64,000 nt of DNA. Origin: Allochromatium humboldtianum. Lineage in GTDB: Bacteria > Pseudomonadota > Gammaproteobacteria > Chromatiales > Chromatiaceae. A program made the translations under genes and the position numbers. This document shows, piece by piece, positions 37,679 through 46,405 of the stretch. The notes below the pieces were generated by a model. That model did no database searches. It worked only from the letters and a program-made list of their open reading frames with translations, and was not told the origin of the DNA. How positions within the stretch are numbered: position 1 is the stretch's first letter; each line of letters starts with the position of its first letter. Location of the stretch: the NCBI RefSeq assembly GCF_013385175.1, contig NZ_JABZEO010000010.1, positions 62,001 through 126,000 of the forward strand, written 5' to 3'.

Positions 37679-38629
37679 ATGCGCTGTATGGCCGGATGTA
37701 TTCCTCGCGCGGGAGGGCGAAACAGGCCGGGCCGCCGCTGGAGAGCCTGGCTGGCCGGACTCGTGCTGCTGATCGCCTGGGGCGCCCGGCCACTACCGGC
37801 GGCCGAGTGTCGGGAGGCGCCGCTGATGCTGGTGCATCCGGTGGTGTCGGTGACCTATGAACCGATCATCTCGCAGCTGGCCGCCGGTCTGATGTCGGAT
37901 ACCACGGCTCCCACCGCCGTCTGCACGCTCCCGGAACTCGACCGTTACCGTGGATCGCCGGTGCCCCGGCGCCTGGTGGCCGTGGGTGAGTCGGCCTATG
38001 CGGCGGCACGCCGGGCTTTTCCCCAAGCCCGGGTCTGGCCGATCCTGGTCCAGGACCGCCCGGCCGGCGTCGACCGGGGGGTATCGCGCTTCGTGGCCCC
38101 GGCGCTGGTGATCGCCGAGCTGCACACCCTGTCACCGACGATCGAGACCCTGGTGTTTGTGTATCGCGCCACGGTGCCTGACACCGTGGTGCAGCAGGCG
38201 CGGGCGGCCGCGCAGGCACGGGGACTGGCCTGGGAGGCGATCGCCGTGGATGACCTGCGCGCGGCGGCACGCGCCATCGAGCAGGTGCGCCAACAGGCCA
38301 CGCCGACGCGGGCCGTGTGGCTACATCGCGATGTACTCGCGCTCAATCCCGACATCCTGATCCCGCCCCTGGTGCGCCGCAGCTGGGAGATCGGCTTTCC
38401 AGTCATCAGTGATGACGCCGACAGCGTCGAGCGCGGACTGCTGATGGCCCTCACGCCGGATTATCGCGCGCTGGGCCGGACGCTGGCGGCCTGGCCGACA
38501 CAGGAACCCGCGCCGGGATGGCGCGATATCGACACGGTCCGGCGGGTGCTCAACCGGCGCACGGCACGCGCCATCGGGGCGGCCCGCCATCCGGCCGAGG
38601 AGACCCACTTCGATGTCATCTTTGACTGA
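37679..38629 (+). CDS. Periplasmic binding protein (ABC_sub_bind-like) of the signalling operon
   Basis: A 316-residue exported protein. A basic N terminus and hydrophobic signal (AWLAGLVLLIAWGARPLPA) precede a two-lobed binding-protein fold: LMLVHPVVSVTYEPIISQLA, TLVFVYRATVPDT, and GFPVISDDADSVERGLLMAL are the recognisable repeats of the ABC_sub_bind (PF04392-like) group. The start is uncertain (ATG 37679 or 37688, GTG 37634). No ABC permease or ATPase gene is nearby, so it probably senses rather than transports. It overlaps the kinase gene by 17 bases. Confidence 0.8.
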   Translation: MRCMAGCIPRAGGRNRPGRRWRAWLAGLVLLIAWGARPLPAAECREAPLMLVHPVVSVTYEPIISQLAAGLMSDTTAPTAVCTLPELDRYRGSPVPRRLVAVGESAYAAARRAFPQARVWPILVQDRPAGVDRGVSRFVAPALVIAELHTLSPTIETLVFVYRATVPDTVVQQARAAAQARGLAWEAIAVDDLRAAARAIEQVRQQATPTRAVWLHRDVLALNPDILIPPLVRRSWEIGFPVISDDADSVERGLLMALTPDYRALGRTLAAWPTQEPAPGWRDIDTVRRVLNRRTARAIGAARHPAEETHFDVIFD

Positions 38630-40556
38630 CGCCGCACCCGCCAACCACCGACCCTATAGTCGCCAGCTGTGGCGCACCCTGGCGGTGCTGGGTCTGAGTG
38701 TGGGACTGGCGCTGCCGGTGAGCCTGTTTCTGACCACCTGGCCGCAGGCCCGGCAGTTCACGCAGCAGACGGCGCAGGAACTGGCACGGATCCTGGCCGA
38801 GGAGGCGCGCTATGCACTGCTGGTGGGATCGCAGCCGGAGGCCCAGGGACTCGTCGACCAGCGGCTCCAGTTCCCCGATCTGCTGGCCGTGGCGCTCCTT
38901 GACGGCGACGGCCGCCTTCTGGCCGAAGCGACCCGGGATGCGGAGGGCGCGCAACGCCGCAAGCGTGTCGTGGTCGCCGTTCACGCCCCGGAATACCACG
39001 CGGCGGACGGGCCGGCCGACACCCCCGCCGCCGCGCCGGTGTTGGGCCATGTGGCCCTGACCCTGTCGCTCGACCGCGCCTTCGACTTTGCACTGGAAAC
39101 CGCCGGGCTGGCCCTGTGGCCGCTCGGGGTGCTCACGGTCGTGCTGGGCGTGGCCGTTGTCCGGCTGACGTTGCGACTGCTCACGCCACTGGCGTTCCTG
39201 GTCCGGGATCTGGAGACGCCGGTCGAGACGCCCCTGCCGCCACCGCCGGCCACCAGTCCGGCCGAGGTGCATCAGCTGTGGAGCGCCCTGGTGGCCATGC
39301 GCGCCCGGCTGGCGGCGCATCACCGGCACCTGGAAGCCCGGGTGGCCGCACGCACCGAGGAACTCAGTCAGGCGCTGGAGGCCGCTGAACAGGCCAACCG
39401 CGCCAAGACGCTGTTTCTGGCCAACGTTAGCCACGAGCTGCGCACACCGCTCCAGGCCATCCTGCTGCAGGCCCGGCTCCTGGAGCCGCCGGGGGCGACG
39501 ACAGGGCGAGAACCGCTGGCCGTGATCCGCCATGCCTCCCACCAGCTGCTCGGTCTGATCGAGCAGCTACTGACCCTGACCAGGGCCGAAGCCGGGCATC
39601 CGCTCGAAGTCACCTATCAGCAGGTGGAACTCGGTGCCTGGATCGAGCAGGTCGCCGCCACTGTGCGCCCGACGCTCGCCCCCGGCAACCGGCTGGTCCT
39701 GCACCGTCCCGCCACCGCGTGCCGCGTGATCAGCGACCAGGGACGCCTGACCCAGGTGCTCTACAACCTGATCGGCAATGCCGATAAGTTTACCGCCGGC
39801 GGCCTGATCGAGGTGCGCCTGACGGCCGGGGATGAGGCAGCGCCGATTCAGATCACGGTGACCGATTGCGGCATCGGCATCCCGGCGGCGGATCTGGAGC
39901 AGATCTTCGAGCCGTTCTATCAGGGCGCCCGTGGCCTGACCGGGCGGGTGTCCTCGGGGATTGGGCTGGGACTCTGGCTCAGCCGCTGCTTCATGGAGGC
40001 GCTCGGCGGCCAGCTCAGCGTGACCAGTCAGCCCGGGGCCGGCAGTTGCTTTCAGCTCACGCTGCCGCGCCGGCCCACGCCGACGTCGGAGCGGCCGCTC
40101 CAGGAAGCATCGGCTCCGTCCGGCGCATCCAGCGCGGGCATTCCCGACTGGATGCGGGGTCGACGCCTGCTGTTGGCCGAGGACGAAGACTCCATCCGCC
40201 TGCCACTGGTAGAGCTGCTGCGCGACGCCGGTTTCAGTGTCGAGGCCTGCATCGACGGCACGGCCGCCCGGACCTTGCTGGAACCGACCCCCGAGGACTA
40301 TGCCGCCGTCATCCTCGATCACCGCCTCCCCGGCTGTCAGGGGCTGGAGCTCCTGCGGCAGCTGCGGGCGGGCGGTCATCACCGCCTCCCGGTCGTGATT
40401 CTGACCGGCGACGACCGCGCCCCGTTACAGACGGCGATCCGGCCGCTGCACGCCCGCCTGATCGTCAAGCCCGTCTTACCCGAGGATCTGATCACGGTGC
40501 TCGTGACCCTGATCGATCCGTCCCGCCCGCTGGATTTGCCTGCACAGGAGGCCTGA
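38613..40556 (+). CDS. Hybrid sensor histidine kinase of the signalling operon
   Basis: A 647-residue inner-membrane kinase. Two transmembrane segments (about 21-45 and 168-190) enclose a small periplasmic domain (FTQQTAQELARILAEEARYA start). A coiled coil leads to HisKA with His near 273 (FLANVSHELRTPLQAI). The ATPase domain has NLIGNADKFTAGG, DCGIGIP and SGIGLGLWLS boxes. A receiver follows with Asp near 569 (AAVILDHRLPG). No HPt is fused, matching the separate HPt gene upstream. The gene runs into the TonB receptor start with a one-base overlap. Confidence 0.92.
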   Translation: MSSLTDAAPANHRPYSRQLWRTLAVLGLSVGLALPVSLFLTTWPQARQFTQQTAQELARILAEEARYALLVGSQPEAQGLVDQRLQFPDLLAVALLDGDGRLLAEATRDAEGAQRRKRVVVAVHAPEYHAADGPADTPAAAPVLGHVALTLSLDRAFDFALETAGLALWPLGVLTVVLGVAVVRLTLRLLTPLAFLVRDLETPVETPLPPPPATSPAEVHQLWSALVAMRARLAAHHRHLEARVAARTEELSQALEAAEQANRAKTLFLANVSHELRTPLQAILLQARLLEPPGATTGREPLAVIRHASHQLLGLIEQLLTLTRAEAGHPLEVTYQQVELGAWIEQVAATVRPTLAPGNRLVLHRPATACRVISDQGRLTQVLYNLIGNADKFTAGGLIEVRLTAGDEAAPIQITVTDCGIGIPAADLEQIFEPFYQGARGLTGRVSSGIGLGLWLSRCFMEALGGQLSVTSQPGAGSCFQLTLPRRPTPTSERPLQEASAPSGASSAGIPDWMRGRRLLLAEDEDSIRLPLVELLRDAGFSVEACIDGTAARTLLEPTPEDYAAVILDHRLPGCQGLELLRQLRAGGHHRLPVVILTGDDRAPLQTAIRPLHARLIVKPVLPEDLITVLVTLIDPSRPLDLPAQEA

Positions 40557-42634
40557 TGATGAAACCCTGGTGCCTGACCTCCCTGGCCTTGCTGGCCACA
40601 CCGACCCTGGCCGAGGAGACGCTGCAGGCGCTGTTTGGCTCCGAACAAAGCGTGACGATCGCGACTGGCCGCGCGCACGCCTATCGCACCGCTCCGGCGG
40701 TGGCTACAGTGATTACCGCCGAAGACATCCGCCGGAGCGGCTTTCGCTCCGTCGTCGAGGCATTGCGTCTGGTCCCGGGCTTTCATCAGGGTCTGACCAG
40801 TGACTATGGCGCCAATCTGGCGGTCCGCGGTTTTTCCAGCCTGGGGTCCGGCAATCTGCTGGTCCTGCTTGATGGTGTGGCACAAACCGACTGGATCTTC
40901 GGTAATCCATTCAGCGTGCTGGGGACGATCCCGCTGGAGGTGATCGAGCGCCTTGAAGTCACCCGGGGGCCGGGATCCTCCGTGTTTGGCGCTGATGCCT
41001 TTTCCGGCGTGATCAATGTCATCACCCGGGATCGGGTCGAGCAGGGTCAGCTCACCCTCGGCGGCGGCTCGGACGCCACCGCCGAAGCACGACTGCTGGC
41101 CGGAGACGCCACCGAGGATCGCGCCCTGGTGCTCAGCGCGCAGGCGACCACCAGCGCCGGTCATCGCCCCACGATCGGGCGCGATCAGTTGTCCGTGATC
41201 GATGCCGGGCTGGGGACGGCCTTCTCGGGGGCGCCCAGTGCCGTGGAGACCGATCAGCGTGATCTGGGCGTGCTCCTCAAGGGGCAGCTGGGCGCGACCC
41301 GCGCTCTGGCGCGTCTGTCGCGCACCCACGAGGCGCTCGGAGCCGGCGTGCTCGGAGTCATCGATCCCACGGGCCTGCGCACCCGTGAGACCGTGGAGGG
41401 GCATCTGGCGCACACGCTGCAATTCAATCCGCAGTTCGGGATGACGCTGCGCCTGGAGGGCGCCCAAACGCGCCTGACCCTAGCGGAAGCCACCTGGTTG
41501 CCGGATTCGGCGCTGGTGCCCGAGGGTGTGCGTTTCGACTCCGGCGCCGAACAGGAGACCTGGCGGCTGCGCGCCGACGGACGCTATGCCGCCGGCCCGC
41601 GGCACTTCATCAGCGCCGGTCTGGCCTACGAGCAGTTGCACTATCGGCTCGACGCCCTGGAGTGGCTCGGCCTCGATGATCTGGAAACCCGCGCCCGAAG
41701 CGGGCTGGGAATCGGGACGACGGTTGGACTGGGCACGGGACTCGACGCCCAGCTCAGTGCCCTGGTCACGGCGCTGTCGGCGGCGGCGACACCCACCGAA
41801 ACGGCGGGGCGGCGGCACTTGTACTCGGCCTATGTCCAGGATGAATGGTGGCTGGCACCCAAATGGTCGCTGACCTGGGGCGCGCGCCTGGATGACTACA
41901 CCGGGATCGATCAACAGATCAGCCCGCGCGCGGTCCTGGTCTGGACCCCCGAGCCGGACTGGACGCTCAAAGCCCTCTATGGCGAGGGCTTCCGGGTGCC
42001 GACCGTGCTCGAAACCCAGGGCGGGCTGTTGCCCACCTATCAGGCCAACAGCGAACTCCAGGCCGAACGTCTGCGCACCGTTGAGCTGGCGGTGGAGTTT
42101 CAGCCGCGTCCGGCCCTGTCACTGGGACTGAATGTCTTTCGCCATGAAACGGTCGATCAGATCCGGCTGCAGAATCGCGGACTCTATGCCGAGCCAGAGA
42201 ATGTCGGGCGTCAGGTCGGTGAGGGCTTCGAGGTCGAATGGCGTTGGACCCTGTCGCGCCGCTGGCTGTGGCGCGGCTGGTATGCCTATCAATCCAACGT
42301 CGATGAGACCACTGGAGCCGATGCCGGCTATAGCCCGCATCACCGCCTCTATGCTTCGCTGCAATCGCAGTGGGGGCGCACCTTCGTCAACCTGCAGGGG
42401 CTGTATGTCGGCGACCGGGCGCGGGTGGCGGAGGATGCGCGCGCCGAGGCGCCCGAGTACGGCCAGCTCGATCTGCTCGTCCGCCATGAACTGACGCGGC
42501 GGGTGTCGCTGCAATTCGATGTGCGCAATCTGCTCAATTCCAATCGGCTGGAGGCCTCCCCCGGCACCTCTCTGCCCCAGGATCTACCGCTAGCCGGGCG
42601 GTTGTATTACGCCGCGCTCGAAGTGCGTTTTTAG
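40556..42634 (+). CDS. TonB-dependent outer-membrane receptor
   Basis: A 692-residue receptor. A signal peptide ends near LAEETLQ. The plug domain (about 45-160) shows ATVITAEDIRRSGFRSVVEAL, LVLLDGV and GPGSSVFGADAFSGVINVITR. The beta-barrel continues to a terminal aromatic YYAALEVRF, as required for outer-membrane assembly. Similarity is to the iron-complex or cobalamin group in general; the ligand cannot be read from sequence. Coupling to a kinase, HPt and regulator suggests sensing. Its start overlaps the kinase stop (TGATG). Confidence 0.92.
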   Translation: MMKPWCLTSLALLATPTLAEETLQALFGSEQSVTIATGRAHAYRTAPAVATVITAEDIRRSGFRSVVEALRLVPGFHQGLTSDYGANLAVRGFSSLGSGNLLVLLDGVAQTDWIFGNPFSVLGTIPLEVIERLEVTRGPGSSVFGADAFSGVINVITRDRVEQGQLTLGGGSDATAEARLLAGDATEDRALVLSAQATTSAGHRPTIGRDQLSVIDAGLGTAFSGAPSAVETDQRDLGVLLKGQLGATRALARLSRTHEALGAGVLGVIDPTGLRTRETVEGHLAHTLQFNPQFGMTLRLEGAQTRLTLAEATWLPDSALVPEGVRFDSGAEQETWRLRADGRYAAGPRHFISAGLAYEQLHYRLDALEWLGLDDLETRARSGLGIGTTVGLGTGLDAQLSALVTALSAAATPTETAGRRHLYSAYVQDEWWLAPKWSLTWGARLDDYTGIDQQISPRAVLVWTPEPDWTLKALYGEGFRVPTVLETQGGLLPTYQANSELQAERLRTVELAVEFQPRPALSLGLNVFRHETVDQIRLQNRGLYAEPENVGRQVGEGFEVEWRWTLSRRWLWRGWYAYQSNVDETTGADAGYSPHHRLYASLQSQWGRTFVNLQGLYVGDRARVAEDARAEAPEYGQLDLLVRHELTRRVSLQFDVRNLLNSNRLEASPGTSLPQDLPLAGRLYYAALEVRF

Positions 42635-42689
42635 CGCCAGGTCGGACGCGGCGCGCCCGGTCTTTCAATGTGATGAGGAGTCTTACGCG

Positions 42690-43328
42690 ATGCTTGAGCG
42701 TCTTTTGGTCGCGATCATGCTTTGGAGTCTGGGCCTGGGCGGCGCGGTCCAGGCCGCCCCGCCGATTCGCCTGATCAGTGCCTCCTCGGCGTCCGCTGTC
42801 TCCAAGGCTGAGGCGGGAGGGGCCTTCTTGCGCGGCACCCTGTGGGAGACGGTGGCGGCGCGTCACGGACTCGATCCGCACTGGCTCTATGGGGTGGCGC
42901 TCCAGGAGAGCCGCCGTCGCGCCGGTCCGGGGCGTGCGCAGCCGTGGCCCTATACGCTGCGCAGCCCCGAGGGACCACAGTTCCATCGCTCCCGGGCCGA
43001 GGCGGCCCACGCCCTGCGTCAACTGCTTGCGCGCCATCCGCCCCGGGCCATCGATGTCGGGCTATTGCAGATCAACCTGCACTGGCATGGCCAGCGGGTG
43101 CGCGCTCCGGAAGACCTGCTCGATGCCCGCACCAACCTCGAACTTGGCGCCCGGCTGCTGGCCGAGGCCGTCGGCTCGGCCCCCGATGATTTGGTCTTGG
43201 GACTGGGACGCTACCACCACTGGCGGGATTCCAGCCGGGCACGCGCCTATGGTCGGCGGGTGCTGGCCATGGCGGCGGCACTCGAGGCGGGCGTTCGGCC
43301 ACAGGCTGACCACATCAATGGGCGGTGA
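42690..43328 (+). CDS. SLT-type lytic transglycosylase of the transfer region
   Basis: A 212-residue exported peptidoglycan lyase. The signal peptide ends near VQAAPP. The catalytic Glu is in LYGVALQESRRR near residue 71, and IDVGLLQINLHWHG (120-133) is the canonical SLT motif. Such enzymes open the wall for conjugation channels. It is the last gene of the rightward operon, 55 bases after the TonB receptor, with a GAGGAG ribosome site. The segment PYTLRSPEGPQFHRSRAEA is typical of transfer-locus members. Confidence 0.88.
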   Translation: MLERLLVAIMLWSLGLGGAVQAAPPIRLISASSASAVSKAEAGGAFLRGTLWETVAARHGLDPHWLYGVALQESRRRAGPGRAQPWPYTLRSPEGPQFHRSRAEAAHALRQLLARHPPRAIDVGLLQINLHWHGQRVRAPEDLLDARTNLELGARLLAEAVGSAPDDLVLGLGRYHHWRDSSRARAYGRRVLAMAAALEAGVRPQADHINGR

Positions 43329-43377
43329 AACCATGGAATCACGATCCGGCCTAGCGTGTGGGGAGGCCTCAAACGTC

Positions 43378-43860
43378 TCAAGGTTCCATATGGCGTAACA
43401 GGCGTATATCGGTCGCGAGCGAATGCGGTTGGCCGATCTGGATATGCGCAAAGTCCGGATGCAGCGGATTGAGGAGCCGGTTGCGCTCCAGGGGCATGAC
43501 CGCGCTGGGAACGCTGAGTATGGCCGTCTCACCGGCCGCCAGCCAGTCACGCCCCATGGCTTGCAGCCCATCCCGCCCTCCCAGGGTGCGCCAGTCCTCG
43601 GGCAGCTGATCGCTCTCAAGGCGCGTCTCGGCCAGGGACTCGGGCCACTGGGCCTGGATCAAGACATAGTGCGCCCGCAGTGGCGCGTCCTGAACCAGCA
43701 TCTCCAGCAACGCCAGCGAGGGTGACTCGGCGGTGTAGACCATGGGCCAGCCTTTCGGATTCCAGCGTCCGCCATAGCGTCTGGCCCCCTCCCAGCTGAA
43801 CGCCTGCGCGGCGAAGCGGGCGGTGGTGATGCGCCAGGCCGTGCCTGTGCCTGTCGGCAT
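43378..43860 (-). CDS. RES-domain toxin
   Basis: A 160-residue RES-family protein. Members (Res, MbcT) act as NAD-consuming toxins. RRYGGRWNPKGWPMVYTAESPSLALLE carries the conserved arginine, glycine and serine positions and LEMLV follows. The C-terminal part ends normally in ATDIRLLRHMEP. It overlaps the antitoxin gene by one base (TGATG), standard for this family. Confidence 0.88.
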   Translation of the reverse strand: MPTGTGTAWRITTARFAAQAFSWEGARRYGGRWNPKGWPMVYTAESPSLALLEMLVQDAPLRAHYVLIQAQWPESLAETRLESDQLPEDWRTLGGRDGLQAMGRDWLAAGETAILSVPSAVMPLERNRLLNPLHPDFAHIQIGQPHSLATDIRLLRHMEP

Positions 43861-44321
43861 CAGGCAAAGACCCCGTGCTCGATGCGCCCCAGCGTGTCCA
43901 GGACGCTCTCGGCGCCGATTTCGGTGTCCAGCAGCGACAGCGGCGAAACACCGCCGAGCGCGGCATTGACGGCTTGCAGCCAGTTCAGGGCCACCTCGGC
44001 GGACTCGAACACGCCCTCAGCGCGCTCGACCACACGCGCCAACCGCACCACCTTGGCCGACTCGTCCGGCGACAAGGCGCCCTCGCGTTTGCGTCGGACC
44101 AGTGTGCGTTCAGGAATGGCCAACGCCTGGGCCAGTTGTGACTGGGTCAGGTGTGTCGAGCGGACCAGGCTGTCGACGGACGCCGCCGGCAATCCCTGGC
44201 GGACCAGGGCCACCCAATCCATGGGTTGACGCGGTTGCGCGTGCAAAACACGCCGACCGCCCAGCAGACCGGCGGCGGAACTCACAGGGGGGGGTATCGG
44301 TGCAGACATGAGCATGGCCAT
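43860..44321 (-). CDS. Xre/MbcA/ParS-type antitoxin (DUF2384)
   Basis: A 153-residue antitoxin. The N-terminal half has a helix-turn-helix (HLTQSQLAQALAIPERTLVRRKREG), and the C-terminal toxin-binding region shows ALNWLQAVNAALGGVSPLSLLDTEIGAESV, the DUF2384 motif. Start codons at 44321, 44315 and 44309 are all possible; a GTG at 44378 also lies in frame. It would neutralise the RES toxin and repress the pair. Confidence 0.87.
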   Translation of the reverse strand: MAMLMSAPIPPPVSSAAGLLGGRRVLHAQPRQPMDWVALVRQGLPAASVDSLVRSTHLTQSQLAQALAIPERTLVRRKREGALSPDESAKVVRLARVVERAEGVFESAEVALNWLQAVNAALGGVSPLSLLDTEIGAESVLDTLGRIEHGVFA

Positions 44322-44449
44322 TTGGCGTTCGTGTAGAACAATATTGGCGTATCTTTGACCCAAAAGTAAAGCCGCCACGCCTCCGCGACACCCTCACGCC
44401 ACCGCCTTCTACGGACTCCCTGGACACCGATGGGGCCTGGCCGCGCGGA

Positions 44450-44680
44450 TTGCGCGCCGAGCCGTTTGACGGTTTCCGGTTGTGGATCACCTTCATCGAC
44501 GGACAGATCTATGCCGTCGATTTTCGACCCCTGTTTGAAGCCTCGCCCGGACTCGCCCTCGTGCGTGATCCGGCCGTCTTCGCCACCACCACCGTCATCG
44601 AAGGCTGGACGGTGACCTGGCCATCGCCCGATATTCAGATCGGGCCGATAGCCTGTGGCTCAATGAAACGATCAGTGAGA
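44450..44680 (+). pseudogene. Frameshifted DUF2442 gene remnant
   Basis: The frame reads LWITFIDGQIYAVDFRPLF and later VTWPSPDIQIG, a DUF2442 pattern. At 44642 the expected continuation ADSLWLNET is found only in another frame, so one G appears to be missing from a G-run (GGG where GGGG would restore the frame). No clear ATG start exists upstream; the first possible is TTG at 44450. Most likely a decayed gene, or a sequencing error in the G-run. Confidence 0.5.
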
Positions 44681-44681
44681 C

Positions 44682-45005
44682 TCAGAGCAGGGCGTCGAGT
44701 CCCTTGCGTTCCAGCAAGTTGAGCAGCTTCCGCGAGGGACCGCTTGGGTGCTTGTCGCCCAGCTCCCACTGACGAACGGCGGACGGACTGGTGTTGAGCA
44801 GGGAGGCCAAAACGGTTTGGCTCAACTGATAACGGTCGCGCAGGGCGCGAATTTTTGTGCTGTCGTATTCGGGGATCGGATCCAGACACAGGGCGTCATA
44901 GTGACGCCTCTTGCGCTGGTCGATGAAGCCCAGGCGATGCAGATCAGTCGCTGTACCGTGCACGGACTCCAGGAGGCGGCTTTTGGGCTTATTCGGTGTG
45001 GTCAT
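44682..45005 (-). CDS. HigA-like helix-turn-helix regulator without a partner toxin
   Basis: A 107-residue DNA-binding protein of the HigA/NadS type. The helix-turn-helix is YQLSQTVLASLLNTSPSAVRQWELG (residues 60-84), preceded by the typical IRALRDR and followed by PSRKLLNLLERKGLDAL. Such genes normally follow a RelE/HigB toxin gene, but here the upstream neighbour is purT. It overlaps the end of the DUF2442 remnant. The toxin may have been lost. Confidence 0.82.
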   Translation of the reverse strand: MTTPNKPKSRLLESVHGTATDLHRLGFIDQRKRRHYDALCLDPIPEYDSTKIRALRDRYQLSQTVLASLLNTSPSAVRQWELGDKHPSGPSRKLLNLLERKGLDALL

Positions 45006-45036
45006 GGCAGACTCGATTGGGGCAAGATGCGAGGCG

Positions 45037-46221
45037 TTACTCCAGCTCGACCTGCACCTGATCGGCCACGCGCACGGCCCGTGCGGTGGCCTCCTCCACA
45101 CTCTGGCCGCACGCCAGGGCCACGCCCAGCCGGCGTCGCCCCTGCACCTCGGGCTTGCCGAACAGCCGCAGATCGGTTCCGGGTTCGGCCAGGGCGGCGG
45201 CCAGGTTGCCGAAGCGCGGCTGTGTGGACACCCCTTCGGCCAGAATGACCGCCGAGGCCGCCGGCCCCTGCTGACGGATGGCGGGGATCGGTAATCCCAG
45301 AATCGCACGGGCGTGCAGGGCAAACTCCGAGAGATCCTGTGAGATCAGTGTCACCAGCCCCGTATCATGGGGACGCGGCGAGACCTCGCTGAAGATCACC
45401 TCATCGCCGCGCACGAAGAGTTCGACGCCGAAGATCCCCTGCCCGCCCAGCGCCTCCGTCACTTGGGCGGCGATGGCCTGGGCACGTTCCAGCGCGCGCG
45501 GCGTCATCGGCTGCGGCTGCCAGGATTCACGATAGTCGCCCTCTTCCTGGCGATGGCCGATCGGTTCGCAGAAGGTGGTGCCGTCGCGATGGCGTACCGT
45601 CAGCAGGGTGATTTCGTAGTCGAAGTCGATGAAGCCCTCGACGATCACCCGGCCACCACCGGCGCGACCGCCGACCTGGGCATAGTCCCAGGCCGCCGGC
45701 AGGTCGTCAGCGTGGCGCACCAGGCTCTGGCCCTTGCCCGAGGAGCTCATGATCGGTTTGACCACGCACGGCAGACCGATTTCGGCGACCGCCTGCTCGA
45801 ACTCAGCGGGCGTGTCGGCAAACCGGTAGTTCGAGGTCGGCAATCCCAGTTCCTCAGCCACCAGACGGCGGATGCCCTCGCGGTTCATGGTCAGATGGAC
45901 GGCGCGGGCGGTGGGCACGACCCGGAACCCGTCGGCTTCCAGTTCCAGCAGCGTCTCGGTGGCGATCGCCTCGATCTCGGGGACGATGAGGTCGGGACGC
46001 TCCTGCTCGATCACCCGCCGCAGCTCGGCCCCGTCGAGCATCGAAAAACAGTGGGCGCTATCGGCCACCTGCATCGCCGGGGCATTGGCATAGCGGTCGC
46101 AGGCGATGACCTCGACGCCGAGACGCTTGAGTTCGATCGCGACCTCTTTACCGAGCTCGCCGGCCCCGCAGAGCAGTACCTTGGTGGCTGAGGGGGTCAA
46201 AGCGGTTCCGAGTGTGGGCAT
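45037..46221 (-). CDS. purT: Formate-dependent phosphoribosylglycinamide formyltransferase PurT
   Basis: A 394-residue ATP-grasp enzyme of purine synthesis that formylates GAR using formate and ATP. Core motifs: [20 protein letters not shown] at the start, the ATP-grasp stretch [14 protein letters not shown] near 160, and [10 protein letters not shown] near 270. Length is normal. The ATG at 46221 follows a CGGAG site. It is a housekeeping-type gene lying between the transfer locus and the DNA-processing module, which is unusual. Confidence 0.95.
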   Translation of the reverse strand: MPTLGTALTPSATKVLLCGAGELGKEVAIELKRLGVEVIACDRYANAPAMQVADSAHCFSMLDGAELRRVIEQERPDLIVPEIEAIATETLLELEADGFRVVPTARAVHLTMNREGIRRLVAEELGLPTSNYRFADTPAEFEQAVAEIGLPCVVKPIMSSSGKGQSLVRHADDLPAAWDYAQVGGRAGGGRVIVEGFIDFDYEITLLTVRHRDGTTFCEPIGHRQEEGDYRESWQPQPMTPRALERAQAIAAQVTEALGGQGIFGVELFVRGDEVIFSEVSPRPHDTGLVTLISQDLSEFALHARAILGLPIPAIRQQGPAASAVILAEGVSTQPRFGNLAAALAEPGTDLRLFGKPEVQGRRRLGVALACGQSVEEATARAVRVADQVQVELE

Positions 46222-46365
46222 GGGGGCTCCGCAGGGCAGGCGGTGGATGGGATTGGGGAATGACAATCCGGATGAGGATCGTGAACGCGATGATAGGACG
46301 CCACGCGGGGGGCATCCAGTGCCACGCCGCTACGACTGAACCTGGGTGAGGACGCTGAATCTCAG

Positions 46366-46399
46366 GCGTCGCGTGGCGCTTCAGGCGCACGCGCGACGC
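46366..46399 (-). terminator. Nested hairpin downstream of the MobI-like gene
   Basis: GCGTCGCG at 46366-46373 pairs with CGCGACGC at 46392-46399, and an inner GCGC/GCGC stem at 46376-46379 and 46385-46388 closes a TTCAG loop. It lies between the stop of the MobI-like gene (46406) and the purT start (46221). ACTGAACC and GGTTCAGT (46335-46342, 46403-46410) form an outer repeat. There is no T-run, so terminator function is tentative. Confidence 0.4.
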
Positions 46400-46405
46400 T
46401 GGGGT

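Noticed and set aside
44430-44615. 61-codon rightward frame near the DUF2442 remnant
   Set aside because: Different frame from the DUF2442-like sequence and no recognisable pattern.
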